A DNA stretch of 64,000 bases, taken from positions 1-64,000 of the forward strand of contig NZ_JACIDT010000021.1 of NCBI RefSeq assembly GCF_014196495.1. Reading direction: 5' to 3'. The position numbers and the translations under genes are program-made. The notes beneath the pieces are model-generated. The model made no database searches, was not told where the DNA came from, and saw nothing but the letters and a program-made list of their open reading frames with translations. Shown here in pieces: positions 8,307-16,518 of this stretch (position 1 is its first letter; each line of letters opens with the position of its first letter). The stretch comes from Sphingobium jiangsuense (GTDB taxonomy: Bacteria; Pseudomonadota; Alphaproteobacteria; Sphingomonadales; Sphingomonadaceae).

Positions 8307-8909
8307 ATGACCGCAGCAGACACCGCCACGACGGCGCCCCCGGCAACGGGCGCCATCACCTCCCCGATCAAGCTCGCCCATATCGTGCTGAGGACGTCGC
8401 GGTTCCGGGAGATGATCGACTGGTATTCGACGGCGCTGGGCGCCCATATCGCCTATGCCGACGACGGCATCGCCTTCCTCTGCTATGACGACGAGCACCA
8501 CCGGGTCGCGTTCATCAACATACCCGGCCTCGCGGACCAGCCCGCCGGGGCGGCCGGCGTCCACCATATCGCATTCACCTATGAAAACCTGCACCAGCTG
8601 CTCGACAACCATGCGCGGCTGGCCGAACAGGGGATAGAGCCGGTGTGGTGCGTCAACCACGGGCCGACCACGTCCATCTATTATGCCGATCCCGACGGCA
8701 ACCAGCTGGAATTCCAGGTCGACAATTACGACACGGTGGAGGAAGCGGGCGAATTCATGTTCACCGAGGCCTTCGCGACCAACCCGATCGGCGTCGATTT
8801 CGACCCCGCCGAGCTGCGGCGGCGGCTGGCGGCGGGCGAGGCCGAAGCCAGCGTGAAGCTCCGCCCGGCCAGCGGCCCGCGCGGCGTGGACAGCATCCCG
8901 CTGCGCTGA
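8307..8909 (+). CDS. VOC-family extradiol dioxygenase-like protein (copy 1)
   Basis: This 200-residue glyoxalase/bleomycin-fold protein has the three putative metal ligands of extradiol dioxygenases: His in KLAHIVLRT near residue 25, His in GVHHIAFTY near residue 86, and Glu in DPDGNQLEFQVDNYD near residue 135. It resembles biphenyl-2,3-diol dioxygenase III-related proteins and probably cleaves a catechol-like ring. A close paralog lies at 19074-19670, sharing CYDDEHHRVA, VNHGPTTS and NYDTVEEAGEFMFT. ATG at 8307 is preceded by CAGGAGAAAG. A hairpin follows the gene. Confidence 0.85.
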   Translation: MTAADTATTAPPATGAITSPIKLAHIVLRTSRFREMIDWYSTALGAHIAYADDGIAFLCYDDEHHRVAFINIPGLADQPAGAAGVHHIAFTYENLHQLLDNHARLAEQGIEPVWCVNHGPTTSIYYADPDGNQLEFQVDNYDTVEEAGEFMFTEAFATNPIGVDFDPAELRRRLAAGEAEASVKLRPASGPRGVDSIPLR

Positions 8910-8944
8910 GGCGGGCGGGGGAAAACCCGTGCAAGGAAGCTCTG

Positions 8945-8964
8945 GTCGGACGTCTGCGTCCGAC
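8945..8964 (+). terminator. Hairpin downstream of the VOC gene
   Basis: A perfect 8-base stem GTCGGACG/CGTCCGAC with a TCTG loop begins 35 bases after the VOC stop codon. No T-run follows, so it may be only a stabilising hairpin rather than an intrinsic terminator. Confidence 0.4.
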
Positions 8965-8986
8965 CGAGGCTGACCTAGCCTTTACC

Positions 8987-9075
8987 GTCACCCCGAACTT
9001 GGTTCAGGGTCCATTTCGCCAGATCGATCATCGGCCTGTGGCGCTTGATGGATGCTGAAACGAGTTCAGCATGAC
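8987..9075. repeat. Paired REP-like palindromic repeat unit
   Basis: Two 26-base units, at 8987-9012 (beginning GTCACCCCGAACTTGG) and 9050-9075 (ending GAGTTCAGCATGAC), are imperfect inverted copies of each other around a 37-base spacer. When the second is reversed, about 18 of 26 positions agree. Such paired, dispersed intergenic elements are common in sphingomonad genomes. It sits in the convergent gap between the VOC gene and a TonB receptor gene. Confidence 0.65.
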
Positions 9076-9165
9076 GGTTGGGCTATGTCGGCTAACCGTT
9101 CCAAACCGGTCAGCCGGAAAAAGAGGGGCCGATCGCGGCCATGTTCCGCGGCCGGCCCCACCTTA

Positions 9166-11439
9166 TCAGCCGCCGAACTTGAAGTTCGCGCGGATGCCGT
9201 AGGTGCGCGGCGCGCCGATGTTCGCCGCGACCAGCCCTGCGACAGAGCCGGACTGGATGCCGCCGGTATAATAGACCGCCTTGTTGAGGTTGCGGCCGAA
9301 CAGCCCCACCGACCAGCGGTCGCCCGGTGCCGAATAGGTCAGGTTGGCGTTGACCACCGCATAGGCGCCGTCCCGCTCCGCGTCGATGAAGTCGATGGTC
9401 AGCCAGCGGGCGCTGGCGAAGTTCACGCTCGCGTCGGCGGTGACGGTCGCGCCGTTGGCCAGCGTGAAATCATGCGCATAGGCCGCCGTGCCCGACCATT
9501 TCGGCACGCGCGCGACCTGGAACCCGGCACAGTTGCTGAGGAACACCGGCAGCGGGCCGCCGTTCACCGTCTGGCCGCTCGCCCGCATCGGCAGCGCCGC
9601 GCCCGGCGCATAGGGCCCGGACACCGCGCAGCCGGTCGAGATCGGATTGAAGAAGCCCTGCGGCGTCAGATAGGCGAACTGGTCATATTCGGAATGCGCA
9701 TATTCGCCCGACAGGCTGATCGTATCGGCCTGGGTAGGCTTCAGCACGATGTCCGCGGTGCCGCCATAGATGGTCGCGTCGCCCGAGTTGAAGGTGATGA
9801 GGCTGAGGTTGCCGGCGGAATCGAAGCCGGGGCGGGAATCCTGGATATCCTTGTATTTCCAGTGGAACCCGCTCAGGTTCACCTGCACCCGGTTGTTGAG
9901 GAAGCGGTTCTTCACCCCTGCCTCGAACGCGCGCAGCTTTTCCGCGCCATAGCTGTTGGGCGCGGCGATCTGTGAGAAGCCGCCCGATTTATAGCCGGTA
10001 CTGTAGGTCGCATAGAGCAGGCTGTTGGGGGCGAGGTCGAATTCCGCGCCGACCTTGTACGAGACATTGTTGAAGCTCTGCTCGCCGTCGAACCGGTAGA
10101 GCGTCGACTGCGAGACGCGGCTGAAGGTGTTGCCGTAGAGCGACTTCTTCTCATGCGTGTAGCGCAGGCCGCCGATCAGGCGCAGCCCGTCGGTGAGGGT
10201 CAGCGTCGCCTGCCCGAACGCCGCATAGGAGGTCGACTTGGGCGTGACGGTGATCAGATTGTCCATGAAAGGCGCCGACCGGACCGAAACGGTGCCGTTC
10301 TCCGAACTGTCGCGATAGGCATAGCCGCCCAGCACCCAGGTCAGCGCGCGCGAACTGTTGCCGAGGCGCACTTCCAGCGTCTTCTGCTTGATCACGCTGC
10401 GATTTTCCAGCGTCGTGGTGAAGTGGATGATGTAGTTGGCGTCGACATAGCGATAGGCCGGAATGATCGTCAGCGTCGCGAACGGCATCCGGTAATCGAG
10501 CTGGGCGCTGAAGTTGTAGAGCGTGGTGTCGCTGTAATTGTCGTTGAGCGCATCGTAGACCACCGCGCCGCCGGGGCCGAAGGCGTGCATATAGGCATTG
10601 GCTTCCGGCGTCGTCATCGATTCATAGGGGCTGGCGCCGGGACGGCGGGGCAGATAGACATAATCGCCGCCCCGGCCGCCGACATGCGAATAATCGGCGT
10701 TGAGCAGCAGCGTCAGATCGGGCGAGGGTTCCCATTTGAAGCGCAGGCGCGCGGCCTGCTGCACATCGTCATTCTGCCCGTCGGACAGATAGCCGTCGCG
10801 GTTGATGATGTTGAACGCGCCCCGGATCGCCGCCGTATCGCCGATGGGCAGGTTGACCGCGCCCGATGCGTGCAGCAGGTTGTAGTTGCCGCCCTCGAAG
10901 TTCATCTCCGCCGTGCGCGCGCCCAGGCGCGGCTCGTTGGTGATGACGTTGATCGCGCCGCCGGTGGCGTTGCGGCCGTAGAGCGTGCCCTGCGGCCCCT
11001 TCAGCACCTCGACGCGGGCGATATCGTAGAAATTGCCGCTGGTGCCTTCGGGGCGGCCGACATAGATGCCGTCGACGTTGAAAGCGACGCCGGGGCTGGT
11101 CAGCGTGCCGGCGGCGAAGCTGCCCACGCCGCGCAGGAACACCTGCGTGGACGCGCCGTTCGCGCCGATCTGAAGGCCGCTGGTCATCTTCTGGAGGCTG
11201 GCGGTGTCGGTGATGCCCGCCTTCGACAGATCGTCCCCGCCGATCACCTGAATGGTCAGCGGCGCCTTCTGGACATTCTGCTCGCGGCGCTCGGCGGTGA
11301 CGATGATGTCGGCGATGCCGCCGGACGCCTCGGCCTCCGGCGCAGGCTGGGCCGTCGATTGCGCCGAGGCGGCGACGGGCGCGGACAGGCCCATCAGAGC
11401 GATGGCGATGCAGCTGGCCGTCTGCGAAAAATCCTTCAT
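9166..11439 (-). CDS. TonB-dependent outer-membrane receptor
   Basis: A 757-residue receptor with a signal peptide (MKDFSQTASCIAIALMGLSA, cleavage near AASAQ). The plug domain begins at GIADIIVTAERREQNVQKAP and contains the canonical VLKGPQGTLYGRNATGGAIN. A 22-strand-type barrel follows and ends in FKFGG. It imports a bulky substrate across the outer membrane using TonB energy. ATG at 11439 follows AAGGAGAAGG, and it overlaps the LLM oxidoreductase stop as ATGA, implying coupled translation. The ligand is probably an aromatic substrate of the neighbouring oxygenases, by inference from context. The frame stays open far upstream, but that part is a shadow of the LLM gene. Confidence 0.93.
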   Translation of the reverse strand: MKDFSQTASCIAIALMGLSAPVAASAQSTAQPAPEAEASGGIADIIVTAERREQNVQKAPLTIQVIGGDDLSKAGITDTASLQKMTSGLQIGANGASTQVFLRGVGSFAAGTLTSPGVAFNVDGIYVGRPEGTSGNFYDIARVEVLKGPQGTLYGRNATGGAINVITNEPRLGARTAEMNFEGGNYNLLHASGAVNLPIGDTAAIRGAFNIINRDGYLSDGQNDDVQQAARLRFKWEPSPDLTLLLNADYSHVGGRGGDYVYLPRRPGASPYESMTTPEANAYMHAFGPGGAVVYDALNDNYSDTTLYNFSAQLDYRMPFATLTIIPAYRYVDANYIIHFTTTLENRSVIKQKTLEVRLGNSSRALTWVLGGYAYRDSSENGTVSVRSAPFMDNLITVTPKSTSYAAFGQATLTLTDGLRLIGGLRYTHEKKSLYGNTFSRVSQSTLYRFDGEQSFNNVSYKVGAEFDLAPNSLLYATYSTGYKSGGFSQIAAPNSYGAEKLRAFEAGVKNRFLNNRVQVNLSGFHWKYKDIQDSRPGFDSAGNLSLITFNSGDATIYGGTADIVLKPTQADTISLSGEYAHSEYDQFAYLTPQGFFNPISTGCAVSGPYAPGAALPMRASGQTVNGGPLPVFLSNCAGFQVARVPKWSGTAAYAHDFTLANGATVTADASVNFASARWLTIDFIDAERDGAYAVVNANLTYSAPGDRWSVGLFGRNLNKAVYYTGGIQSGSVAGLVAANIGAPRTYGIRANFKFGG

Positions 11440-12635
11440 TGTCCCCTTCTCCTTGAATTTTCGAACCGTTTGTTCATTTGCAATGTAAAATCCATCTCTT
11501 CCAAAACCTGCGCGGAGCAGGCGCGGTCGCCGGGGCAGTGCGGCGCGCGCACGCCGGCGGCCTCCAGCCGGGGCAGCACGCCCCGCCCCAGATGATCCAG
11601 CATGGTTTCCGGCTCGATCGTGTTGAGCAATATGCCGTCCAGCCCGGCGTCCGACAGGGCGACGAGGAGTTCGGCGACGCGCTCCATCGAGCCCACCACG
11701 CCGAAGCCGCCGCCCGCCGCCCAGTTGCGATCGAATTTCCAGCGCTCCTCCGCGCTCATCGACTGCGCCGTCGCGCCGAGGGTCGTGACGAAATGCTCGA
11801 CGCGCGCACGGTCGGCATGCTCGACCGCATAATAGTTCAGGAAATCCTCCGCCTCCCGCTGCGTTTCGCGGATCACCGTATAGCCATGGGTCCAGATCTG
11901 GACCTCGCGGTCGAATGTCTCGCGCGCATAGCGCTTGTAATCGGCGATCTGCGTCCGGGCCTCGGCGAGGTCGGCGGAGATGTGGGTGAAGACGATGTCG
12001 GCATGCTCGCAGGCGAATTCGCGGCCCCTGGCCGATGTCCCCGCATTCATGATCGCGGGAAAATGCTGGATGGGCTTGGGCAGCGAGAGCACGCCGTCCG
12101 CCTTGTAGAAGCGGCCCTCGAAATCGAACGGCTCCTCCGCCGTCCACAGGCGCCTGAGCAGGTCGAGCCATTCGCGCGCATGGGCATAGCGCGTTTCATG
12201 ATCCTCCAGCGCGACGCCGAACGCCCCGAACGTCGCCGGATTGGCCCCGGCCACGAGGTTGAGCGCGAACCGCCCGCCGCTGACCCGGTCCCCGGTCGCC
12301 GCCGCCTTGGCGACGAAGACGGGGTGGTTCAGCTGCACATGCATCGTCGCGACCATCGCGGGATGGGCATGGCGCGCGGCCAGCGCCGTGGCCCAGGTGA
12401 AGGGCTCCAGCTCCGGCCTCGGTTCCCAGCCCATCAGCGACACCGCGACCTCCAGCCCCAGCGCGTCGGCCATGCCGACCGCCGCGTCGCACCGGTTCCA
12501 GTCGGCGATATAGCGATCGGGCGCGAGGGACATTATGAGATGTCCCGCGTTCAGCCCGAACAATCCCAGCTTGAGGCGGTTTCCGTTAAACAGCGGATTG
12601 GTCGCCGCGCGCGGGTCGTCCTTCCAGCTCTTCAT
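11436..12635 (-). CDS. LLM-class flavin-dependent monooxygenase
   Basis: This 399-residue protein belongs to the luciferase-like monooxygenase class (group C), which uses reduced FMN from a partner reductase. Recognisable parts are LKLGLFGLNAGHLIMSLAPD at the N-terminus, TMHVQLNHPVFVAKAAATGD and SGGRFALNLVAGANP, FEGRFYKADGVLSLPKPIQHFPAIMNAGTSARGREFA, and VGSMERVAELLVALSDAGLDGILLN. Overall it looks like alkanesulfonate/pyrimidine-type monooxygenases. Its stop overlaps the TonB receptor start by 4 bases. It probably forms an operon with the group D monooxygenase gene upstream, though a hairpin lies between them. Confidence 0.9.
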   Translation of the reverse strand: MKSWKDDPRAATNPLFNGNRLKLGLFGLNAGHLIMSLAPDRYIADWNRCDAAVGMADALGLEVAVSLMGWEPRPELEPFTWATALAARHAHPAMVATMHVQLNHPVFVAKAAATGDRVSGGRFALNLVAGANPATFGAFGVALEDHETRYAHAREWLDLLRRLWTAEEPFDFEGRFYKADGVLSLPKPIQHFPAIMNAGTSARGREFACEHADIVFTHISADLAEARTQIADYKRYARETFDREVQIWTHGYTVIRETQREAEDFLNYYAVEHADRARVEHFVTTLGATAQSMSAEERWKFDRNWAAGGGFGVVGSMERVAELLVALSDAGLDGILLNTIEPETMLDHLGRGVLPRLEAAGVRAPHCPGDRACSAQVLEEMDFTLQMNKRFENSRRRGQ

Positions 12636-12701
12636 GTCTATCCTCCTGCCTTCTCAGGGCGCGCGAAGGCGCCCGGCGGCGGCCTGCCGGCCTGTCTCGC
12701 C

Positions 12702-12731
12702 ATGATATGCATTGCGATGATATGCGTTGGT
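12702..12731. repeat. Tandem duplication of a 15-base unit
   Basis: ATGATATGCATTGCG is followed directly by ATGATATGCGTTGGT, two copies that differ at three positions. It lies in the 140-base gap between the group D monooxygenase and LLM genes. It could be a double binding site upstream of the LLM gene or a simple local duplication. Confidence 0.45.
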
Positions 12732-12736
12732 TGCCT

Positions 12737-12764
12737 GCCGCGACGCCCCGTCGGCCGTCGCGGC
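12737..12764 (-). terminator. GC-rich hairpin between the two monooxygenase genes
   Basis: Nine-base arms (GCCGCGACG with CGTCGCGGC) enclose a 10-base loop just after the stop codon of the leftward gene at 12776. There is no clear T-run, so it may attenuate rather than stop transcription into the LLM gene. Confidence 0.35.
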
Positions 12765-12775
12765 GGAAGAAAAGG

Positions 12776-13936
12776 TCAGACGGCTACATTGGGTTCGAGC
12801 CCCAGCAGCATGCGGCCATAGCCTTCCATCGAGGAATCATTGTCGAAGAAGGCGTGCACGCCGATCATGTTCACGTTGCGGAACGCCCGCTGCATGATGG
12901 AAGAGGTGCGGAAGGCGTTGGCGCCCGATCCGGCCACCAGATCGTTGACCGCTTCCTTGCAATGGCCGACCAGCGCCGCGCTGCGCGCCTTGAACTCGAT
13001 CCGCCCCTCGATGCCCATCGTCGCGGCCTCCGGCGAGAGCGCCAGCCGCATCAGGTCCGCGAACAGCACCTGCGCGGTGGCATAGCTGCTCTCGCCCCGC
13101 CCGGCGCGCATATGCGCGGTCGGCTTCTGATTGACCGCCTTGCCGTCATTGGTGCCGACGCGCACGCGCGTGGTGTTGAGGAAATCGTCGACCACCCCGC
13201 GCAGCGCGCCGATGAACGGCGCCAGCGAATAGGTGAAGGTCACGAGGGTCAGCGGGCGTCCGTAGAGGGAATTGGCGTGGAGCCTGGACCCCGGCGTGTC
13301 CCCGCTGAACAGGCTGGCGGTGGCGACCGTCCGGTGCGCGGGGATGAATACGTCGTCATAGACCACGTCCCAGCTTCCAGAGGCGCGCATGCCCTGCACG
13401 TCCCAGGTGTCGATCACCTCCACGTCGCCGACCGGCACGATGAAGCTGATCGGCCCCTTCGGCCCGTCGCCTTCGACCACCATGCCCGTGCCCATGATCC
13501 ATTGGGCGTGCGGCGCGCCGGAATTCCACCCGTTGCGGCCGCTGACGCGATAGCCGCCGTCGACCGCGCGCAGCTTCAGCGTCGGCGCCAGCACGCCCGC
13601 GGTGCAGGGCGACGGGCCGTTGGCGTAGATCTCGCGCTGCGCCTCTTCGGGGAACTGGCAGTGGATCCAGTTGTGGCCGATGTAGAAGGCCAGCACCCAG
13701 GCCGCGCCCAGATCCTCCGCCGCGATGATTTTGATGATGTCGCAGGCCGTCTCCAGCCCCAGCTCGCTGCCGCCGAACATGCGGGGCGTGAGCACCGAGA
13801 CCAGATCGAGGTCGATATATTGCCGGACGATATCGTCCGGCAATTTGCTTGCGGAATCGATTTCGACGCCGCGCTCCCTTATCTCCGCGGCCAGCGCGCG
13901 GGCGCGATCGATCAGCGCATCAGCGATCATTTTCAT
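12776..13936 (-). CDS. Group D flavin monooxygenase (acyl-CoA dehydrogenase fold), copy 1
   Basis: This 386-residue protein has the acyl-CoA dehydrogenase fold used by two-component flavin hydroxylases such as HsaA, HpaB-like enzymes and DszC. It carries LVSVLTPRMFGGSELGLETA, GYRVSGRNGWNSGAPHAQWI, DVQGMRASGSWDVVYDDVFI and the C-terminal NMIGVHAFFDNDSSMEGYGR. There is no catalytic glutamate pattern of a true acyl-CoA dehydrogenase. It would hydroxylate an aromatic ring with reduced flavin supplied by a reductase, possibly the one at 22719. Related copies lie at 20843 and 39157. An operator-like sequence shared with the TetR gene lies upstream at 14157. Confidence 0.87.
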   Translation of the reverse strand: MKMIADALIDRARALAAEIRERGVEIDSASKLPDDIVRQYIDLDLVSVLTPRMFGGSELGLETACDIIKIIAAEDLGAAWVLAFYIGHNWIHCQFPEEAQREIYANGPSPCTAGVLAPTLKLRAVDGGYRVSGRNGWNSGAPHAQWIMGTGMVVEGDGPKGPISFIVPVGDVEVIDTWDVQGMRASGSWDVVYDDVFIPAHRTVATASLFSGDTPGSRLHANSLYGRPLTLVTFTYSLAPFIGALRGVVDDFLNTTRVRVGTNDGKAVNQKPTAHMRAGRGESSYATAQVLFADLMRLALSPEAATMGIEGRIEFKARSAALVGHCKEAVNDLVAGSGANAFRTSSIMQRAFRNVNMIGVHAFFDNDSSMEGYGRMLLGLEPNVAV

Positions 13937-14156
13937 AGCCTTTCCCTCTCAATTCATTCATGGCCCTTGCGGCCGCCTGGCGTTCATGCCCGCTTGTCTC
14001 CGCCTCGCCCTCGCCGGTGGACGGCGTCCGCCATCCCCGCGATATGTTTCGGACGGATAGTGTGCCGTGTCCGCGCGGCGGGCCGCATCGCGCCCTTCTC
14101 CCGCTTCGATCGCACGGCTTTTATGATCCGTTCCCGATTCAAAATCCAGTATAAAT

Positions 14157-14172
14157 TTGCGTATTGTGCAAT
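14157..14172. promoter_or_regulatory. Operator-like sequence shared with the TetR gene region
   Basis: TTGCGTATTGTGCAAT matches 14 of 16 positions of TTGCCTATTGCGCAAT at 34229-34244, which lies 20 bases upstream of a TetR gene. The outer TTGC and GCAA form an inverted repeat. It sits 221 bases upstream of the leftward group D monooxygenase gene, in an AT-rich stretch that is the likely promoter region. Confidence 0.5.
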
Positions 14173-14206
14173 TTTTTCCTAAACGGCAAATTTATGCCCG
14201 CTTTCC

Positions 14207-15619
14207 TCAAGCGGGGCTCGGCACCGGCTCGGCCGCCTTCAGCCGGTGGCCGCTGTCCGCGCGCCACCACAGCAGGGCCGAGATCGCCACCACAGAGCCG
14301 ATCGACATCACGAGCGCGACGGCGACCGCCGACCAGCCGCCGGTGAACAGCACGCCCGGCACCACCGCCGCCGCCACGCTGCCCAATCTACCGAAGGCAT
14401 AGGCGATGCCGATGCCGGTCGAGCGGTTGGCGGTCGGGAAGGCCCGCGCCATCACCCCGTAGATCGCCGCCGAGCAGCCCAGCGCCATCAGCCCCTCGAA
14501 GCCCGCGCCCACCTTCAGCAGGGCGAGGTTGGCGGGCAGCAGCGTGAAGAGGATGATCGCGAACGCCGTTCCCGCCATCATCGTCAGCGCCAGCGGCACG
14601 ATCGGCAGGCGCCGCCCCAGCAGGCCGACCCCGACCGCGCCGACGATGCCGAACATGTTCTGATAGATGCTGACCCCCGCCGCATCGGCGCCGGAGAATT
14701 TCATGTCCGCGACCATCTGCGGCAGCCAACTCATGAAATAGAAGATCGTCATCATCTGGGTGAAGTTGATGACGATCATCGCGATCGTCGTCGCGCGCAG
14801 CCCGCGCGCGAAGATCGCGGGGCCGCCGCTGCGCTTGCCCTGCCGGCCGCCGTCGGCGGCCTCGCGCGCCGCGCTGGCGGGCAGGTGGCTGAGCGGCGGC
14901 TGGCCGAAGCGGCGCAGCACCCGATTGAGCGTGGCGAGGTTGCGCTCACCGCCCCGGCTCATCAGATAGTCCACCGATTCCGGCAGCAGCGCCGTCGCCG
15001 CGACGCCGAGGGACAGGGTGATGAGTCCGGCGGCGATGAACACCGCGCGCCAGTCGTGGCTTTGCAGCAGCCAGGATGCGGTCGCCCCGCCGAACATGCC
15101 GCCCAGCGGCATGCCGATCGATATCACCGCCGCCGCGAGCGGTCGGCTCTTGAGGTTCGCATATTCGGTCGCCAGCGACAGCGTCGGCGCCGCCATGCCG
15201 CCGATGCCGAGGCCGGTCACCAGACGCAGCGCAGCCAGTTCCACCGGCCCGGTGGTCAGGCAGGACAGCAGCATCGCGGCGGAAACCAGCAGCAGGCAGG
15301 GCAGGATGGTGCGCCGCCGCCCGATCCGGTCGGCCAGCGGCGAGATGAGCAGCGCGCCCAGCCCCATGCCGACGAGGTTCATCGCCAGGATGATGCCGAT
15401 GGTCGCGTGGGTGACCTTCCATTCCGCCATGATGCCCGGCGCCGCGAAGCTGGCGGCGAGGATATCGAAGCCGTCGGCGGCGGTGATCAGCAGCGTCATC
15501 GCGATGCCGATCTTCTGCGCGAGGCTCATCGGCGAGGTGAGCAGCGCAGGCCGGGGATCCCGCTCGCCGGAACCGGCCGCGCCCTGATCCCCTTCATCCT
15601 TCCAGACAGAATCCGTCAC
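14207..15619 (-). CDS. MFS transporter, aromatic acid:proton symporter type
   Basis: A 470-residue major facilitator with about 12 hydrophobic segments. The loop motif SPLADRIGRRRTIL follows helix 2, DGFDILAASFAAPGIMAEWKV lies in helix 1, and TRKAL-like basic loops are replaced by MSRGGERNLATLNRVLRRFG in the central cytoplasmic loop. This resembles the AAHS family (PcaK/BenK) for uptake of aromatic acids across the inner membrane. A perfect TTGCAGTTGCAA palindrome is 53 bases upstream of the start, so MarR control is likely. Confidence 0.9.
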   Translation of the reverse strand: MTDSVWKDEGDQGAAGSGERDPRPALLTSPMSLAQKIGIAMTLLITAADGFDILAASFAAPGIMAEWKVTHATIGIILAMNLVGMGLGALLISPLADRIGRRRTILPCLLLVSAAMLLSCLTTGPVELAALRLVTGLGIGGMAAPTLSLATEYANLKSRPLAAAVISIGMPLGGMFGGATASWLLQSHDWRAVFIAAGLITLSLGVAATALLPESVDYLMSRGGERNLATLNRVLRRFGQPPLSHLPASAAREAADGGRQGKRSGGPAIFARGLRATTIAMIVINFTQMMTIFYFMSWLPQMVADMKFSGADAAGVSIYQNMFGIVGAVGVGLLGRRLPIVPLALTMMAGTAFAIILFTLLPANLALLKVGAGFEGLMALGCSAAIYGVMARAFPTANRSTGIGIAYAFGRLGSVAAAVVPGVLFTGGWSAVAVALVMSIGSVVAISALLWWRADSGHRLKAAEPVPSPA

Positions 15620-15671
15620 CCTCGTCTCTCCTCGCCTTTTTCGTTTCCGCGCCGATCCTATGCCGCATTGT

Positions 15672-15683
15672 TTGCAGTTGCAA
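15672..15683. promoter_or_regulatory. TTGCA-NN-TGCAA palindrome upstream of MFS gene (perfect)
   Basis: TTGCAGTTGCAA has two perfect 5-base arms with a GT centre, 53 bases upstream of the leftward MFS gene. It is one of seven similar sites that I assign tentatively to the MarR protein encoded at 22118-22600. Confidence 0.65.
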
Positions 15684-15739
15684 GTTATAAAGCGTGCGGC
15701 CGGACGGAAGCCGGGCCGGGGCGCGGCGGCGAAGAGCGC

Positions 15740-16390
15740 TCAGCCCGCGCCGCCCGCCAGCCAGTCCCGGTCGGCCGCGCGCAGCGCCGCCGCCGTTTCG
15801 GGCCGGTCGACGCCGGGCAGGTCGTCCCGCAGCGGGCGCCCCTGCGCTTCGAGAATGTAGCTCAGATGGCGGTAGGACGGGCGGAAGCCGTTCAGCTTCC
15901 GTTCGTCTATCTCCGGTATCTGCACCGGGTTGCACGCTTGCAGCTCATCACGGATGTAGATGCCGCGCAGCGCGGCGATGCGCCATTCGCCATCGACCCG
16001 CCGCACCCGGTAGAGCAGCCGTGTATAGCTCGTCATTGCCGCCTCGACGCCGCCGAGCGGCAGGAAGCTGTGGACCGCGCAGGACGCGTCCGCGATCGCG
16101 CGGTCGCCGTTCACCTTCGCCACGGCGGGGCTCATCGAATCGAAATAGACCGCCGCGCGGCGGCCCGCCGCCGCAGCCTTGCGCCCGGCATCGACGAAAT
16201 CGGCGGCGCTGCCCTTGAACCACGACACCTCGACCGTCGCATCGGGCAGGAAGCAGGCGTCCTCCTCGTCGAAATCACCGATTTCGCGCGCCAGCCGCTC
16301 GCGCATCAGCACCTCGCTGACCGCATAGCGGTCGAGCACCCCGGCAGGGTCCTTCAGGCGGCTGAAAATATCCTGATCCGATGACGCCAT
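15740..16390 (-). CDS. NTF2/SnoaL-like protein (copy A)
   Basis: This 216-residue protein starts at ATG 16390. It has the cone-shaped NTF2-like fold signature DATVEVSWFKGSAADFVDAG and GEWRIAALRGIYIRDELQ, and a C-terminal tail with DDLPGVDRPETAAALRAADR. Two clear relatives in this window, at 17448 and 25982, share the VEVSWF and DDLPGxDRPE blocks. NTF2-like proteins here may be isomerases, dehydratases or hydroxylase subunits, but no catalytic dyad can be assigned by eye. It is the last gene of a leftward run from the VOC gene at 19670. Confidence 0.8.
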   Translation of the reverse strand: MASSDQDIFSRLKDPAGVLDRYAVSEVLMRERLAREIGDFDEEDACFLPDATVEVSWFKGSAADFVDAGRKAAAAGRRAAVYFDSMSPAVAKVNGDRAIADASCAVHSFLPLGGVEAAMTSYTRLLYRVRRVDGEWRIAALRGIYIRDELQACNPVQIPEIDERKLNGFRPSYRHLSYILEAQGRPLRDDLPGVDRPETAAALRAADRDWLAGGAG

Positions 16391-16518
16391 TCTGCCTGCT
16401 CCTCCTGCTGAAACCGTCCCGCCGGCCTGCTCCGGCAGCAGCGCCAGCAGGGATGCGGCCATCGCGCCCTTGATAGCCTCGCGCCGTCCCTCCCCATGTC
16501 GGACGCGGCCATGGCGGC

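Noticed and set aside
11478..11493. ATTTGCAATGTAAAAT inside the LLM gene, upstream of the TonB receptor, as a MarR site
   Set aside because: The two arms match poorly and the site lies in coding sequence; AT-rich chance similarity is likely.
9166..12171. A continuous 1001-residue leftward frame that could suggest an oxidoreductase-receptor fusion
   Set aside because: The part upstream of 11439 overlaps the LLM monooxygenase in another frame and has no family similarity. A signal peptide and strong ribosome site mark the receptor start at 11439.
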